The notes beneath the pieces were generated by a model. The model saw only the letters and a list, made by a program, of their open reading frames with translations. It ran no database searches and was not told the DNA's origin. The position numbers and the translations under genes were made by a program. This document shows, piece by piece, positions 8,831-18,067 of a DNA stretch of 64,000 nucleotides. The stretch spans positions 5,518,001 to 5,582,000 of the forward strand of contig CP063166.1 of NCBI GenBank assembly GCA_016806145.1, in the 5' to 3' direction. The DNA is from Variovorax paradoxus. GTDB taxonomy: Bacteria > Pseudomonadota > Gammaproteobacteria > Burkholderiales > Burkholderiaceae_C. Each line of letters begins with the position of its first letter. The first letter of the stretch is position 1.

Positions 8831-10144
8831 ATGCGCTTCAAGACGCTCGCCATCGCATCCACGCTGGCTGCCGCTCTGGCCGTGCCAGCCCTCGCCCAGG
8901 CCCAGACCGAGATCCAGTGGTGGCACTCGATGGACGGCGCCCTCAACGACTGGGTCAACGACCTCGCCAAGCAGTTCAACGAGAGCCAGAAGGACTACAA
9001 GGTCGTGCCCACCTACAAGGGCGAATACGACCAGTCGATGGCCGCCGGCATCGCGGCCTACCGCTCGGGCAACGCGCCCGACATCCTGCAGGTGTTCGAA
9101 GTGGGCACCGCCACCATGATGTATTCCAAGGGCGCCATCAAGCCCGTGGCCGACGTCATGAAGGAAGGCGGCCAGAAGTTCGACCCCAAGGCCTACATCC
9201 CCGCGGTGGCCGGCTACTACACCGCCCCCAACGGCCAGATGCTGTCGTTCCCGTTCAACAGCTCGACGACGGTGTTCTATTACAACAAGGACGCCTTCAA
9301 GAACGCCGGCCTCGACCCCGAGAAGGCACCCGCCACCTGGCCCGAAGTGGTCTCGGCGGCCGCCAAGCTCAAGGCCAGCGGCAACCAGTGCCCGTTCACC
9401 ACCTCGTGGATGAGCTGGGCCCAGCTCGAGAGCTTCTCGGCCTGGCACAACACCTCGTACGCCTCGAAGAACAACGGCTTCGGCGGCCTCGATGCCCGCC
9501 TGGAATTCAACTCGCCGCTGCACGTGCGCCACTTCGAGAACCTGTCGAACATGTCGAAGCAGGGCCTGTTCGTCTACAAGGGCCGCGCCAGCAAGCCGAT
9601 CACCTCGTTCACCTCGGGTGAATGCGCGATGTTCATCGGCTCGTCGGGCAGCTACGCCAGCGTGAAGCGCGACGCCAAGTTCAAGTTCGCCGAATCGGCG
9701 CTGCCCTACTACCCGGACGTGCAGGGCGCACCGCAGAACACGATCGTCGGCGGCGCCAGCCTGTGGGTGATGTCGGGCAAGCCGGCCGCCAACTACAAGG
9801 GCGTGGCCGCGTTCTTCACCTTCCTGTCGAGCCCCAAGGTGCAGTCGGAAAGCCACATGCGCACCGGCTACCTGCCGATCACCACGGCCGCCTACGAGCT
9901 GACCGAGAAGGCCGGCTTCTACAAGGAAAACCCGGGCACCGACGTCGCGGTGAACCAGATGATCAAGAAGACCACCGACAAGTCGCGTGGCGTGCGCCTG
10001 GGCAATCTGCCCCAGATCCGCGCCATCGAGGACGAGGAAACCGAGCTGATCTGGACCGGCAAGAAGACCCCGAAGGAAGCGCTGGACAGCGCCGTGAAGC
10101 GCGGAAACGAACTTTTGGTGAAATTCCAGGCCGCAAACAAGTAA
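8831..10144 (+). CDS. ugpB: sn-glycerol-3-phosphate ABC transporter substrate-binding protein
   Basis: 437 residues with a Sec signal peptide (residues 1-24, ending VPALAQA) and a strong ribosome site AGGAG at 8821-8825. The mature protein starts TEIQWWHSMDGALNDWVNDLA, typical of UgpB, and contains the family-1 solute-binding pattern (SGNAPDILQVFEVGTATMM, FPFNSSTTVFYYNKDAF, FIGSSGSYASVKRDAKF). In the family it captures glycerol-3-phosphate or glycerophosphodiesters in the periplasm and delivers them to UgpAE. First gene of ugpB-A-E-C-Q. The 128-base gap before ugpA has a hairpin that may raise the ugpB level over the permeases. Confidence 0.95.
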   Translation: MRFKTLAIASTLAAALAVPALAQAQTEIQWWHSMDGALNDWVNDLAKQFNESQKDYKVVPTYKGEYDQSMAAGIAAYRSGNAPDILQVFEVGTATMMYSKGAIKPVADVMKEGGQKFDPKAYIPAVAGYYTAPNGQMLSFPFNSSTTVFYYNKDAFKNAGLDPEKAPATWPEVVSAAAKLKASGNQCPFTTSWMSWAQLESFSAWHNTSYASKNNGFGGLDARLEFNSPLHVRHFENLSNMSKQGLFVYKGRASKPITSFTSGECAMFIGSSGSYASVKRDAKFKFAESALPYYPDVQGAPQNTIVGGASLWVMSGKPAANYKGVAAFFTFLSSPKVQSESHMRTGYLPITTAAYELTEKAGFYKENPGTDVAVNQMIKKTTDKSRGVRLGNLPQIRAIEDEETELIWTGKKTPKEALDSAVKRGNELLVKFQAANK

Positions 10145-10202
10145 GCTCCGACCCCGGACCGGCGCGAACGAATGTTCGTTTCGGTTCGTTTTACCCGCCA
10201 CA

Positions 10203-10242
10203 AGCCAGGCTGACCCGTGCAGTCCTGGCTGTTTGCTTATTT
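10203..10242 (+). terminator. Hairpin between ugpB and ugpA (attenuator-like)
   Basis: AGCCAGG (10203-10209) pairs with CCTGGCT (10224-10230), extended by CTG/CAG with one bulged base, and is followed by GTTTGCTTATTTAG. It looks like a leaky intrinsic terminator or 3'-end stabiliser separating the abundant binding-protein message from the permease messages. Confidence 0.5.
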
Positions 10243-10272
10243 AGTGTGTCCGTGACCTGAACGCCCTGCCCC

Positions 10273-11154
10273 ATGGAAAAACGCGTCATCTTTCGTTCGA
10301 ACTGGCTGCCCTGGGCATTGCTGGCGCCGCAACTGTTCATCGTCGGCGTCTTCTTCTTCTGGCCCGCGGGCCAGGCGCTGGTGCAGTCGCTGCAGCAGCA
10401 GGACGCCTTCGGCAACTCGATCACCTGGGTGGGGCTGGAGAACTTCGAGGCGCTGTGGAACGACAGCACCTACATGGCCTCGTTCCACACGACCATCGTC
10501 TTTTCGGTGCTGGTGACGGTGCTGGGCCTGAGCATCGCCCTGGTGCTGGCGGTGTTCGCCGATCGGGTGGTGCGCGGCACGCGCTTCTACCGCAGCGTGC
10601 TGATCCTGCCGTACGCGGTCGCCCCCGTCGTGACCGGCCTGCTGTGGTCGTTCATGTTTTCCTCCTCGATCGGCATCGTGGCCTACTGGCTCAAGAAGAT
10701 CGGCTTCAACTGGAACCACCTGCTCAACGGCGACCACGCCATGGCGCTGGTCGTGATGGCCTCTGTCTGGAAGCAGATCTCCTACAACTTCCTGTTCTTC
10801 CTCGCGGGGCTGCAGTCGATCCCGAAGTCGCTGATCGAGGCCGCCTCCATGGACGGCGCGCGCCCGATGCGCCGCTTCTGGACCATCCAGTTCCCGCTGC
10901 TGACGCCGACCACCTTCTTCCTGCTGGTGATCAACATGGTGTACGCCTTCTTCGACACCTTCGCGATCATCGACGCCACCACCCAGGGCGGCCCCGGCAA
11001 GGACACGGCCACGCTGGTCTACCGCGTGTACTTCGACGGCTTCCGCGGCATGGACTTCGGCGGCGCCGCGGCCCAGTCGGTGGTGCTGATGGTGATCGTC
11101 ATCGCGCTGACGGTGGTGCAGTTCCGCTACGTCGAGAAGAAGGTCCAGTACTGA
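10273..11154 (+). CDS. ugpA: Glycerol-3-phosphate ABC transporter permease UgpA
   Basis: 293 residues with six predicted membrane segments, beginning [22 protein letters not shown]. The cytoplasmic coupling (EAA) motif is visible as [20 protein letters not shown] near residues 194-213. The run [20 protein letters not shown] is characteristic of UgpA. It forms the transmembrane channel with UgpE and is driven by UgpC. Start ATG at 10273 has only a weak purine stretch ahead. Second gene in the operon. Confidence 0.94.
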   Translation: MEKRVIFRSNWLPWALLAPQLFIVGVFFFWPAGQALVQSLQQQDAFGNSITWVGLENFEALWNDSTYMASFHTTIVFSVLVTVLGLSIALVLAVFADRVVRGTRFYRSVLILPYAVAPVVTGLLWSFMFSSSIGIVAYWLKKIGFNWNHLLNGDHAMALVVMASVWKQISYNFLFFLAGLQSIPKSLIEAASMDGARPMRRFWTIQFPLLTPTTFFLLVINMVYAFFDTFAIIDATTQGGPGKDTATLVYRVYFDGFRGMDFGGAAAQSVVLMVIVIALTVVQFRYVEKKVQY

Positions 11155-11217
11155 TGACCGCCCCCATGCACCCCTTCTACCCCGCCCGCCGCGCGGCCAC
11201 CGCCACGGAGGCCCGCC

Positions 11218-12066
11218 ATGGTTGAGCGCCGTCCCTCGCTGGGCATCCTCGCCCACGTGATCATGATCATCGGCGTCCTGCTGGTGATGTTCCCGATCTA
11301 CCTGGCCTTCATCGCCTCCACCCATACGCCGCAGGAGATCATGCAGGCGCCGATGCCGATCCTGCCCGGCAGCAACTTCCTGGAAACCTACAAGGCGGCG
11401 CTGACCGGCGGCGGGCGCACCAGCGCCAACGTGTCGGTCGCGCGGATGATCTGGGTGAGCACGGTCATCACGCTCGTCATCACCTTCGGCAAGATCAGCA
11501 TCTCGCTGCTGTCGGCCTTCGCGGTGGTGTATTTCCGCTTCCCGCTGCGCGGCCTGTGCTTCTGGCTGATCTTCATCACGCTGATGCTGCCGGTCGAGGT
11601 GCGCATCGGCCCGACCTACCAGGTCGTGGCCAGCCTCGGCATGATCAACAGCTTCGCCGGCCTCTCGATACCGCTGATCGCGTCGGCGACCGCCACCTTC
11701 CTGTTCCGGCAGTTCTTCCTGACGGTGCCCGACGAGCTGGTCGAGGCCGCGCGCGTCGATGGCGCCGGGCCGATGCGCTTCTTCAAGGACATCCTGCTGC
11801 CGCTGTCGAAGACCAGTATCGCGGCGCTGTTCGTGATCCAGTTCATCTACGGCTGGAACCAGTACCTGTGGCCGCTGATCGCCGCCACCAGCGAGGACAT
11901 GTACCCGATCGTCGTCGGCATCAAGGCCATGATCGGCAACGGCGAGTCGCCCGTCGACTGGAACGTGGTGATGGCCACCGCCGTACTGGCCATGCTGCCG
12001 CCCGCGGTGGTCGTGGTGCTGATGCAGAAGTGGTTCGTCAAGGGCCTGGTCGATACCGACAAATAA
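11218..12066 (+). CDS. ugpE: Glycerol-3-phosphate ABC transporter permease UgpE
   Basis: 282 residues, six membrane segments, with GILAHVIMIIGVLLVMFPIYLAF cut by the first helix and the characteristic FIASTHTPQEIMQAPMP segment of UgpE. The EAA coupling motif is EAARVDGAGPMRFFKDILLP (about 178-197). Carried after a 63-base gap following ugpA; ATG at 11218 is preceded by GGAGGCCCGCC, a plausible ribosome site. Partner of UgpA in the membrane. Confidence 0.94.
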   Translation: MVERRPSLGILAHVIMIIGVLLVMFPIYLAFIASTHTPQEIMQAPMPILPGSNFLETYKAALTGGGRTSANVSVARMIWVSTVITLVITFGKISISLLSAFAVVYFRFPLRGLCFWLIFITLMLPVEVRIGPTYQVVASLGMINSFAGLSIPLIASATATFLFRQFFLTVPDELVEAARVDGAGPMRFFKDILLPLSKTSIAALFVIQFIYGWNQYLWPLIAATSEDMYPIVVGIKAMIGNGESPVDWNVVMATAVLAMLPPAVVVVLMQKWFVKGLVDTDK

Positions 12067-12083
12067 AACGCTGAACTGAAAAC

Positions 12084-13091
12084 ATGGCTGCCATTTCCCT
12101 ACGCAACGTCATCAAGCGCTACGGCCACGGGCCCAAGGCCAACCAGGTCATCCACGGCGTGAGCGCCGAGATCGCCGACCACGAGTTCGTCGTCATCGTG
12201 GGCCCTTCGGGCTGCGGCAAGTCCACGCTGCTGCGCATGGTGGCCGGCCTGGAGGAGATCTCCGCCGGCGAGATCGCCATCGGCAACCGGGTGGTGAACC
12301 AGCTCGAGCCCTCCGAGCGCGACATCGCGATGGTGTTCCAGAACTACGCGCTCTATCCGCACATGACGGTGTTCGCGAACATGGCCTACGGCCTGAAGAT
12401 CGCGAAGGTGCCGGTGGCCGAGATCAAGGTGCGCGTGGACAAGGCCGCGAAGATCCTCGAACTGGGCCACCTGCTCGAGCGCAAGCCGCGCGAGCTCTCG
12501 GGCGGCCAGCGCCAGCGCGTGGCCATGGGCCGCGCGATCGTGCGCCAGCCGCAGGTGTTCCTGTTCGACGAACCGCTGTCGAACCTCGACGCCAAGCTGC
12601 GCGCCCAGACCCGCCTCGAGATCCAGAAGCTGCACCGCGAGCTCGGCATCACCTCGCTGTTCGTCACCCACGACCAGGTCGAGGCCATGACGCTGGCGCA
12701 ACGCATCATCGTGATGAACGGCGGCGTGATGGACCAGTTCGCGACGCCCGAGGAGGTCTATTCGCGCCCCGCCACCACCTTCGTCGCGAGCTTCATCGGC
12801 TCGCCGCCGATGAACCTGCTGCGCCATGCGCCGGGCGTGCGGCCGGGCCAGATCCTGGGCATCCGCCCCGAGCACATGGCGCTCGACGAGAGCGGCTGGT
12901 CGGTGCAGGTCGAGCAGGTCGAACTGCTGGGCGCCGAGCGCCTGGTCTACGGCCGCATCGGCGACGAGCAGATCATCATGCGCACCGACGAGGCCGACCG
13001 GCCGCCGATGGCGGGCGACACGGTGAAGATCGCCGCGCGCGAGGACAAGCTCCACTGGTTCGACGCCGGTTCGGGCAAACGCACCGAATGA
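12084..13091 (+). CDS. ugpC: Glycerol-3-phosphate ABC transporter ATP-binding protein UgpC
   Basis: 335 residues. Walker [10 protein letters not shown] (about 39-47), Q-loop [13 protein letters not shown], signature [14 protein letters not shown], Walker [13 protein letters not shown] and switch histidine in [12 protein letters not shown] are all intact. After the ATPase core there is a TOBE-type C-terminal regulatory domain (about 240-335, [14 protein letters not shown]). It supplies energy to UgpAE. Starts 17 bases after ugpE and its last four bases (ATGA) overlap the start of ugpQ, indicating translational coupling. Confidence 0.95.
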   Translation: MAAISLRNVIKRYGHGPKANQVIHGVSAEIADHEFVVIVGPSGCGKSTLLRMVAGLEEISAGEIAIGNRVVNQLEPSERDIAMVFQNYALYPHMTVFANMAYGLKIAKVPVAEIKVRVDKAAKILELGHLLERKPRELSGGQRQRVAMGRAIVRQPQVFLFDEPLSNLDAKLRAQTRLEIQKLHRELGITSLFVTHDQVEAMTLAQRIIVMNGGVMDQFATPEEVYSRPATTFVASFIGSPPMNLLRHAPGVRPGQILGIRPEHMALDESGWSVQVEQVELLGAERLVYGRIGDEQIIMRTDEADRPPMAGDTVKIAAREDKLHWFDAGSGKRTE

Positions 13092-13828
13092 GCACGCCCT
13101 GGCCCTATCCGCGCTGGATCGCCCACCGCGGCGCCGGCAAGCTCGCGCCCGAGAACACGCTCGCGGCCTTCCGCTTCGGCGCCGCGCACGGCTATCGCAT
13201 GTTCGAGTGCGATGCCAAGCTCAGCGCCGACGGCGTGGTGTTCCTGATGCACGACGCCACGCTCGAGCGCACCACCAGCGGCCGCGGCATCGGCGGCCAG
13301 AAGCCCTGGCGCGAACTCGCCCAGCTCGACGCGGGCGGCTGGCATTCGCGCGCCTTCGCGGGCGAACCGCTGCCCACGCTCGAGAACCTCGCGCGCTTCT
13401 GCCTGGCCAACGGCCACCTGCTGAACATCGAGATCAAGCCCACGCCGGGCACCGAGCGCGAAACCGGCGAGGCGGTGGCGCGGCAGGCCGCGGCGCTGTG
13501 GCGCGATGCGGCCGTTCCGCCGCTGCTGACCTCGTTCCAGGTCGATGCGCTGAAGGGCGCGGTCGCCGCGGCGCCCGAGCTGCCGCGCGGCCTGCTGCTC
13601 GACACGCTGTGGAGCGGCTGGCTCGAGACCGCGCGCGAACTCGGCTGCGTGGCCATCGTCTGCAACCACGCGCTGTGGGACGCCGCGGTGGTGGCGCAGG
13701 TGCACGGCGCCGGACTGCGCGCGCTGAGCTACACGGTCAACGACGACTGGGCCGCGCAGCGCCTGATCGAGCTGGGCACCGACGGCATCATCACCGACCG
13801 CGTCGATCTGTTCAGCCCCGCGCGCTGA
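13088..13828 (+). CDS. ugpQ: Glycerophosphodiester phosphodiesterase UgpQ
   Basis: 246 residues of the GDPD TIM-barrel family. The catalytic signature is intact: [15 protein letters not shown] (His and Arg at the active site, Glu in ENT), [17 protein letters not shown] (metal-binding Glu/Asp and catalytic His), and NIEIKPTPG. It hydrolyses glycerophosphodiesters to glycerol-3-phosphate and an alcohol, in the cytoplasm since no signal peptide is present. Start ATG overlaps ugpC by ATGA. Its presence as last gene supports use of phospholipid headgroup diesters imported by UgpBAEC. Confidence 0.94.
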   Translation: MSTPWPYPRWIAHRGAGKLAPENTLAAFRFGAAHGYRMFECDAKLSADGVVFLMHDATLERTTSGRGIGGQKPWRELAQLDAGGWHSRAFAGEPLPTLENLARFCLANGHLLNIEIKPTPGTERETGEAVARQAAALWRDAAVPPLLTSFQVDALKGAVAAAPELPRGLLLDTLWSGWLETARELGCVAIVCNHALWDAAVVAQVHGAGLRALSYTVNDDWAAQRLIELGTDGIITDRVDLFSPAR

Positions 13829-13837
13829 ACGCAAATC

Positions 13838-13854
13838 CGTCACATGCTGTGACG
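13838..13854. promoter_or_regulatory. CGTCACA-TGC-TGTGACG palindrome between ugpQ and the MscS-type gene
   Basis: CGTCACA (13838-13844) and TGTGACG (13848-13854) form a near-perfect palindrome with a 3-base centre, 10 bases after the ugpQ stop and 45 bases before the next start. It could be a regulator site or a small 3' hairpin of the ugp message; no T-run follows. Confidence 0.35.
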
Positions 13855-13898
13855 CGCCGCGAAGCCGGGCCTTCAGGTACGGCTTCTATGATGCGCGC

Positions 13899-16322
13899 AT
13901 GAGCTGGACCTCCCGTCTCGCGGCCTTCCTGATGGCCGCCCTGCTGCTGTGCGGCACCGCCTTCGCGCAGCAGGACCCCGATCTCGCGCCCGCGCCGCCC
14001 GCCCCCACCGTGGCCGAGCTGCGCGCACTGCTCGCGAAGATCGACCAGAGCACCGACTCGGCCGAGGATGCGCGCAGCCGGCTGACGCAGATCAACGCGA
14101 TCGGCGCGCAGGCCGACAAGTTCGTGGCGGCGCGCACCGGCGAACTCGACGACCTCAACGCGCGCCTGGGCGAACTCGGCAACCCGCCCGCGGCCGGCGC
14201 CAGCGAAGACCCCGACATCACGCGCCAGCGCGCGCGCCTGACCAAGGAGCGCAACGCGCTCGACGCCGACATCCGGCTCGCCAAGCTGCTGGCGATCGAC
14301 GTGCGCCAGCGCGGCACCGACCTGCTGACGCAGCGCCGCGCGGTGTTCGAGGCCCAGCTCACCGAGCGCGCGGCCTCGCCGCTGACCGGCGAGTTCTGGA
14401 GCGACCTGCAGGAGGCCTGGCCCGACGACATCGACCGGCTGCAGGCCATGGCGGCGAGCGTGCAGACGGGCCTCGCCACCGCCTTCGGCGGCGAGGGCCG
14501 CGCGCTGGTGATCGCGGCGCTGGTTGGCGCGCTGCTGCTGGCCTTCGCGGGCGTCTGGGCCGCCGAGCACGGCCTGACCCGGCTCGCGGTGAAGCTGCTG
14601 CCCGCCGGGCGGCTGCGGCGCTCGCTGCTGGTGATCGCCATCGTCGTCGCCCACGTGCTGCTGGTGGCGCTGGCGGCGCACGGCTTCGTCTACGTGCTCG
14701 AGCAGCACGCGGGCTGGGCGCCGCAGGCGCGCAAGGCGATGCTGTCGCTGGCGCAGGCGCTGGTGTTCATGGCCTTCGTGATCGGTCTGGGCCGCGCGCT
14801 GCTGGCCATCGGCCGGCCGTCGTGGCGGCTGCCGCCCATTCCCGACAGCATGGCCGCGCGGCTGGCGGCCCTGCCCTGGCTGGTGGCACTGGTGGCGGCC
14901 CTGGCCTGGGCGCCGGCCGAGATCAATGCGCTGGTCGACGCCAGCCTCTCGGCCGTGGTCGCCACGCACGTGCTGACCGCGCTGCTGCTGACCGCGCTGG
15001 TCGGCGCGGTGCTCTACCGGCTCAAGGCGCTGCGCGCCGGCGCGCCCGAGGAGGGCCTGCCCGAGCGGCCGATGTGGGTCGGCATCCTGGTGGCGCTGAT
15101 CGCGATCCTGATGATCGTGATCTGGGTGCTGGTGGCCGTGGGCTACGTGGCGCTCGCGAGCTTCCTGGCCTCGCAGCTCACCTGGAGCGGCATCGTCGCC
15201 ACCGCGTTCTACGTGCTGTTCAAGTTCGCCGACGACGTGTTCATGGCCACCGTGTCGTCGCGCAGCGGCTTCGGCCAGCGGCTGCAGAAGAGCTTCGGCC
15301 TGGCGCCGCAGACGCTGGACCAGATCGCCACCGTGCTGTCGGGCCTGAGCCGGGTGGCGCTGTTCTTCTACATGCTGATCGCGCTGGCCGCGCCGCTGGG
15401 CACCAGCCCCGGCGAGGTGTTCCAGCGCAGCGGCAAGTTCGGCACCGGCGTGAAGATCGGCGAGTTCCAGCTCGTGCCGGGCGCGATCCTCAGCGCGGTG
15501 GCGGTGCTGGCCGTGGGCTTCGTGATGCTGCGCATCTTCAAGCGCTGGCTGGCCGCGAGCTACCTGCCGACCACCAAGTTCGAGCCCGGCATGCAGAGCT
15601 CGATCAGCACCCTGCTGGGCTACGTGGGCGGCATCCTGGTGATCGCGTTCTCGCTCTCGGCGCTGGGCATTGGCGTCGAGCGCATCGCGTGGGTGGCGAG
15701 CGCGCTGTCGGTGGGCATCGGCTTCGGCCTGCAGGCGATCGTGCAGAACTTCATCTCGGGCCTGATCCTGCTGGCCGAGCAGCCCGTGAAGGTGGGCGAC
15801 TGGGTGGTGCTGGGCACGGCCGAGGGCGACGTGCGGCGCATCAACGTGCGCGCCACCGAGATCCAGCTCGGCGACCGCTCCACGCTGATCGTGCCGAACT
15901 CGGAATTCATCACCAAGACCGTGCGCAACATGACGCTGGCCAACGCCGAGGGCCGGGTGCTGATCCGCCTGCCGATGCCGCTGACCACCGACGCGCAGAA
16001 GGTGCGCGACCTGATCCTCGAGGCCTGCAAGGCGCACGAGGGCGTGCTCGAGACGCCGGCGCCCTCGCTCACGCTCGAGGGCATCGAGAACGGCCTCTTG
16101 ATCTTCCAGGCGATCGCCTACGTGGCGAGTCCGCGGCTGGCTGGCGGCGTGCGCAGCGACCTGCTGTTCACCATCCTCGACGCGCTGCGCCAGGCCGACC
16201 TGCCGATGGCGACGCCCACGCTGGTGATGGCGGCCGCGCCGGCGGCCCCCTCGGCGCTCTCGACCGCGCCCTCGCCGGTGCCCTCCTCGCCGGCCTCGCC
16301 GCTGCCGGGCGTGCAGGGCTGA
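13899..16322 (+). CDS. DUF3772 / MscS-family mechanosensitive channel
   Basis: 807 residues. Signal peptide 1-23 (ends GTAFAQQ), then a periplasmic coiled-coil-prone region (about 35-130, with repeated L/A/R heptads), a DUF3772 segment around 120-200, about ten membrane helices, and a C-terminal MscS core with the glycine/alanine-rich pore helix VGIGFGLQAIVQNFISG (about 604-620) followed by LAEQPVKVGDWVVLG and the beta domain (INVRATEIQLGDRSTLIVPN). Large MscS relatives of this architecture release solutes on osmotic downshock; the DUF3772 subgroup has no assigned specific role. The C-terminus ends in a Ser/Pro/Ala-rich tail. It is convergent with the AsnC-type gene, 18 bases apart. Confidence 0.88.
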   Translation: MSWTSRLAAFLMAALLLCGTAFAQQDPDLAPAPPAPTVAELRALLAKIDQSTDSAEDARSRLTQINAIGAQADKFVAARTGELDDLNARLGELGNPPAAGASEDPDITRQRARLTKERNALDADIRLAKLLAIDVRQRGTDLLTQRRAVFEAQLTERAASPLTGEFWSDLQEAWPDDIDRLQAMAASVQTGLATAFGGEGRALVIAALVGALLLAFAGVWAAEHGLTRLAVKLLPAGRLRRSLLVIAIVVAHVLLVALAAHGFVYVLEQHAGWAPQARKAMLSLAQALVFMAFVIGLGRALLAIGRPSWRLPPIPDSMAARLAALPWLVALVAALAWAPAEINALVDASLSAVVATHVLTALLLTALVGAVLYRLKALRAGAPEEGLPERPMWVGILVALIAILMIVIWVLVAVGYVALASFLASQLTWSGIVATAFYVLFKFADDVFMATVSSRSGFGQRLQKSFGLAPQTLDQIATVLSGLSRVALFFYMLIALAAPLGTSPGEVFQRSGKFGTGVKIGEFQLVPGAILSAVAVLAVGFVMLRIFKRWLAASYLPTTKFEPGMQSSISTLLGYVGGILVIAFSLSALGIGVERIAWVASALSVGIGFGLQAIVQNFISGLILLAEQPVKVGDWVVLGTAEGDVRRINVRATEIQLGDRSTLIVPNSEFITKTVRNMTLANAEGRVLIRLPMPLTTDAQKVRDLILEACKAHEGVLETPAPSLTLEGIENGLLIFQAIAYVASPRLAGGVRSDLLFTILDALRQADLPMATPTLVMAAAPAAPSALSTAPSPVPSSPASPLPGVQG

Positions 16323-16340
16323 GGGCCGGCTGCGCTCGAC

Positions 16341-16811
16341 TCAACTCAGCGGCAGGGTGGTCGTGCACTTCACCTCGTTGAGGCACACGCTCGAGCGCAC
16401 CGCCGACACGCCGGGCATGTGCATCAGCGTGTCCATCAGGAACTGCGACAACGAATGCAGGTCGCGCGCGACCACCTTGATGACGTAGTCGAAGTCGCCG
16501 GTGACCGAATAGCACTCGAGGATCTGCGGCAGGTCTGCCACCAGGTCCTGGAACTTCGGCAGCTCGCCGATGTGGCCGCGCGCCATGGTCACGTGGATGA
16601 AGGCGATCACGCCGAGCCCCACCTGGCGCGCGTCGAGCCGGGCCGCGTAGCCGCTGATGAAGCCCATCTCCTCGAGCCGCCGGTGCCGCCGCAGGCACTG
16701 GGCCGGCGACAGGTTGGCCACTTCGGAGAGTTCGAGGTTCGATGCACGGCCATGGGCCTGCAAGTGGTCGAGGATCTTCCTGTCGATGCGGTCGAGCGTG
16801 ATCTCGTGCAA
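16341..16811 (-). CDS. Lrp/AsnC family transcriptional regulator
   Basis: 156 residues with a TTG start at 16809-16811. TTG is chosen because GAAGGAG lies 5-11 bases upstream and translation from it gives the canonical start of the family, LHEITLDRIDRKILDHLQAHG; no nearer ATG exists. N-terminal winged helix-turn-helix (about 5-60, LSEVANLSPAQCLRRHRRLEE), then the RAM ligand-binding domain (about 65-150, with ECYSVTGDFDYVIKV). Such proteins sense amino acids as octamers. It is divergent from an ABC importer of the tryptophan/tyrosine-type family, a sensible target. A 17-bp inverted repeat lies in the shared spacer. Confidence 0.93.
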   Translation of the reverse strand: MHEITLDRIDRKILDHLQAHGRASNLELSEVANLSPAQCLRRHRRLEEMGFISGYAARLDARQVGLGVIAFIHVTMARGHIGELPKFQDLVADLPQILECYSVTGDFDYVIKVVARDLHSLSQFLMDTLMHMPGVSAVRSSVCLNEVKCTTTLPLS

Positions 16812-16879
16812 TTTCGTCTCCTTCAAATCCCGATGACCGCAATCATATTTCTCAAAGCGGGGTAAGCACTGGCGCGGGA

Positions 16880-16896
16880 TGCACCTTAATTGTGCA
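16880..16896. promoter_or_regulatory. Candidate Lrp/AsnC operator, TGCAC-N7-GTGCA
   Basis: TGCAC (16880-16884), AT-rich centre CTTAATT, GTGCA (16892-16896): a 17-bp inverted repeat in the spacer between the AsnC-type gene and the divergent ABC importer. Size, symmetry and AT-rich centre are what Lrp-family sites look like. Binding is inferred. Confidence 0.5.
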
Positions 16897-17016
16897 AACC
16901 ACGCTCTAGACTTCAGGCTCTGGAAGTGCATGCCGCATTTCCGTGCCATCGATTCCCTGCCCCGGTGCATGCCGGGGCGTCGGAACCGTCCCGTTCCCTC
17001 TTTCCGGAGATCCCAC

Positions 17017-17991
17017 GTGAAATTCGCCCTGCTTCGCACCCCTGTCGCCGCCGCCCTGGCCCTCGGCATGCTCGCCGCCGCGCCCGCCTTCGCGGCCGAC
17101 AAGTCGGTGGCCGTGACCGCCATCGTCGAGCACCCGGCGCTCGACGCCGTGCGCGACGGCGTCAAGGCCGAGCTGAAGGCGGCCGGCTACGAAGAGGGCA
17201 AGAACCTCAAGTTCACCTACCAGAGCGCGCAGGGCAACGTGGGCACCGCGGCCCAGATCGCCCGCAAGTACGTGGGCGACCAGCCCGACGTGATCGTCGC
17301 GATCGCCACCCCCTCGGCCCAGGCCACGCTGGCCGCCACCAAGACGATCCCGGTCGTCTACTCGGCCGTGACCGACCCGGTGGCCGCCAAGCTGGTGAAG
17401 AGCTGGGACGCCACCGGCACCAACGTGACCGGCGTGTCGGACCTGTCGCCGCTGGACAAGCACATCGCCCTGATCAAGCAGGTGGTGCCTACCGCCAAGC
17501 GCATCGGCGTGATCTACAGCCCCGGCGAAGCCAACTCGGTGGCGATCGTGGCCGACCTCAAGAAGGCCGCGACGGCCGCCGGCATGACGGTGGTGGAAGC
17601 CGCCGCCGCGCGCACCGTCGACGTGCCGACCGCCGCCCAGAGCCTGGTCGGCAAGGCCGACGCGATCTACACGCCGACCGACAACAACGTGGTGTCGGCC
17701 TTCGAGGGCATCGTGAAGGTGGCGCAGCAGGCCAAGCTGCCGGTGGTGGCGGCCGACACCGCCACCGTCGAGCGCGGCGCGGTCGCGGCGCTGGGCCTGA
17801 ACTACACCGACATCGGCCGCCAGACCGGCAAGATCGTGGTGCGCATCCTCAAGGGCGAGAAGCCCGGCGCGATCGCCTCGCAGACCAGCACCAACTTCGA
17901 GCTGGTGGTGAACCCGGGCGCGGCCAAGCTGCAGGGCGTGACCCTGTCGGACGAGCTGCTGAAGACCGCCAAGGTCGTGAGCACCAAGTAA
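17017..17991 (+). CDS. ABC transporter substrate-binding protein (TrpX / DUF534 family)
   Basis: 324 residues from GTG at 17017, chosen because CCGGAGA lies 7-13 bases upstream and the product begins with a clean signal peptide (residues 1-26, VKFALLRTPVAAALALGML to PAFA); an earlier in-frame start would bury it. The mature protein shows the type I periplasmic-binding fold of the ABC_sub_bind family: VAVTAIVEHPALDAVRDGVK, DVIVAIATPSAQATLAATK, IPVVYSAVTDPVAA, and GLNYTDIGRQTGKIVVRIL. Relatives (TrpX) bind aromatic amino acids, but this family has several ligands. First gene of a binding protein-permease-ATPase set; divergent Lrp/AsnC gene may regulate it. Confidence 0.88.
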   Translation: MKFALLRTPVAAALALGMLAAAPAFAADKSVAVTAIVEHPALDAVRDGVKAELKAAGYEEGKNLKFTYQSAQGNVGTAAQIARKYVGDQPDVIVAIATPSAQATLAATKTIPVVYSAVTDPVAAKLVKSWDATGTNVTGVSDLSPLDKHIALIKQVVPTAKRIGVIYSPGEANSVAIVADLKKAATAAGMTVVEAAAARTVDVPTAAQSLVGKADAIYTPTDNNVVSAFEGIVKVAQQAKLPVVAADTATVERGAVAALGLNYTDIGRQTGKIVVRILKGEKPGAIASQTSTNFELVVNPGAAKLQGVTLSDELLKTAKVVSTK

Positions 17992-18011
17992 GTCCCGGCC
18001 TCATCGCCGCC

Positions 18012-18048
18012 GACGGGCCGTCCTGCGGGCGGCCCGTCTTTTCGTTTT
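18012..18048 (+). terminator. Strong intrinsic-terminator-like hairpin between binding protein and permease
   Basis: GACGGGCCG (18012-18020) pairs perfectly with CGGCCCGTC (18030-18038), and TTTTCGTTTT follows at 18039-18048. It lies 20 bases after the binding-protein stop and before the permease start. As the permease and ATPase have no other obvious promoter, it probably works as a partial terminator that sets a higher binding-protein level. Confidence 0.75.
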
Positions 18049-18067
18049 CGCCGGGAGCTTCTTCCTC

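Noticed and set aside
12099..13055. A 318-codon minus-strand frame opposite ugpC
   Set aside because: Shadow of ugpC, which has all ABC motifs.
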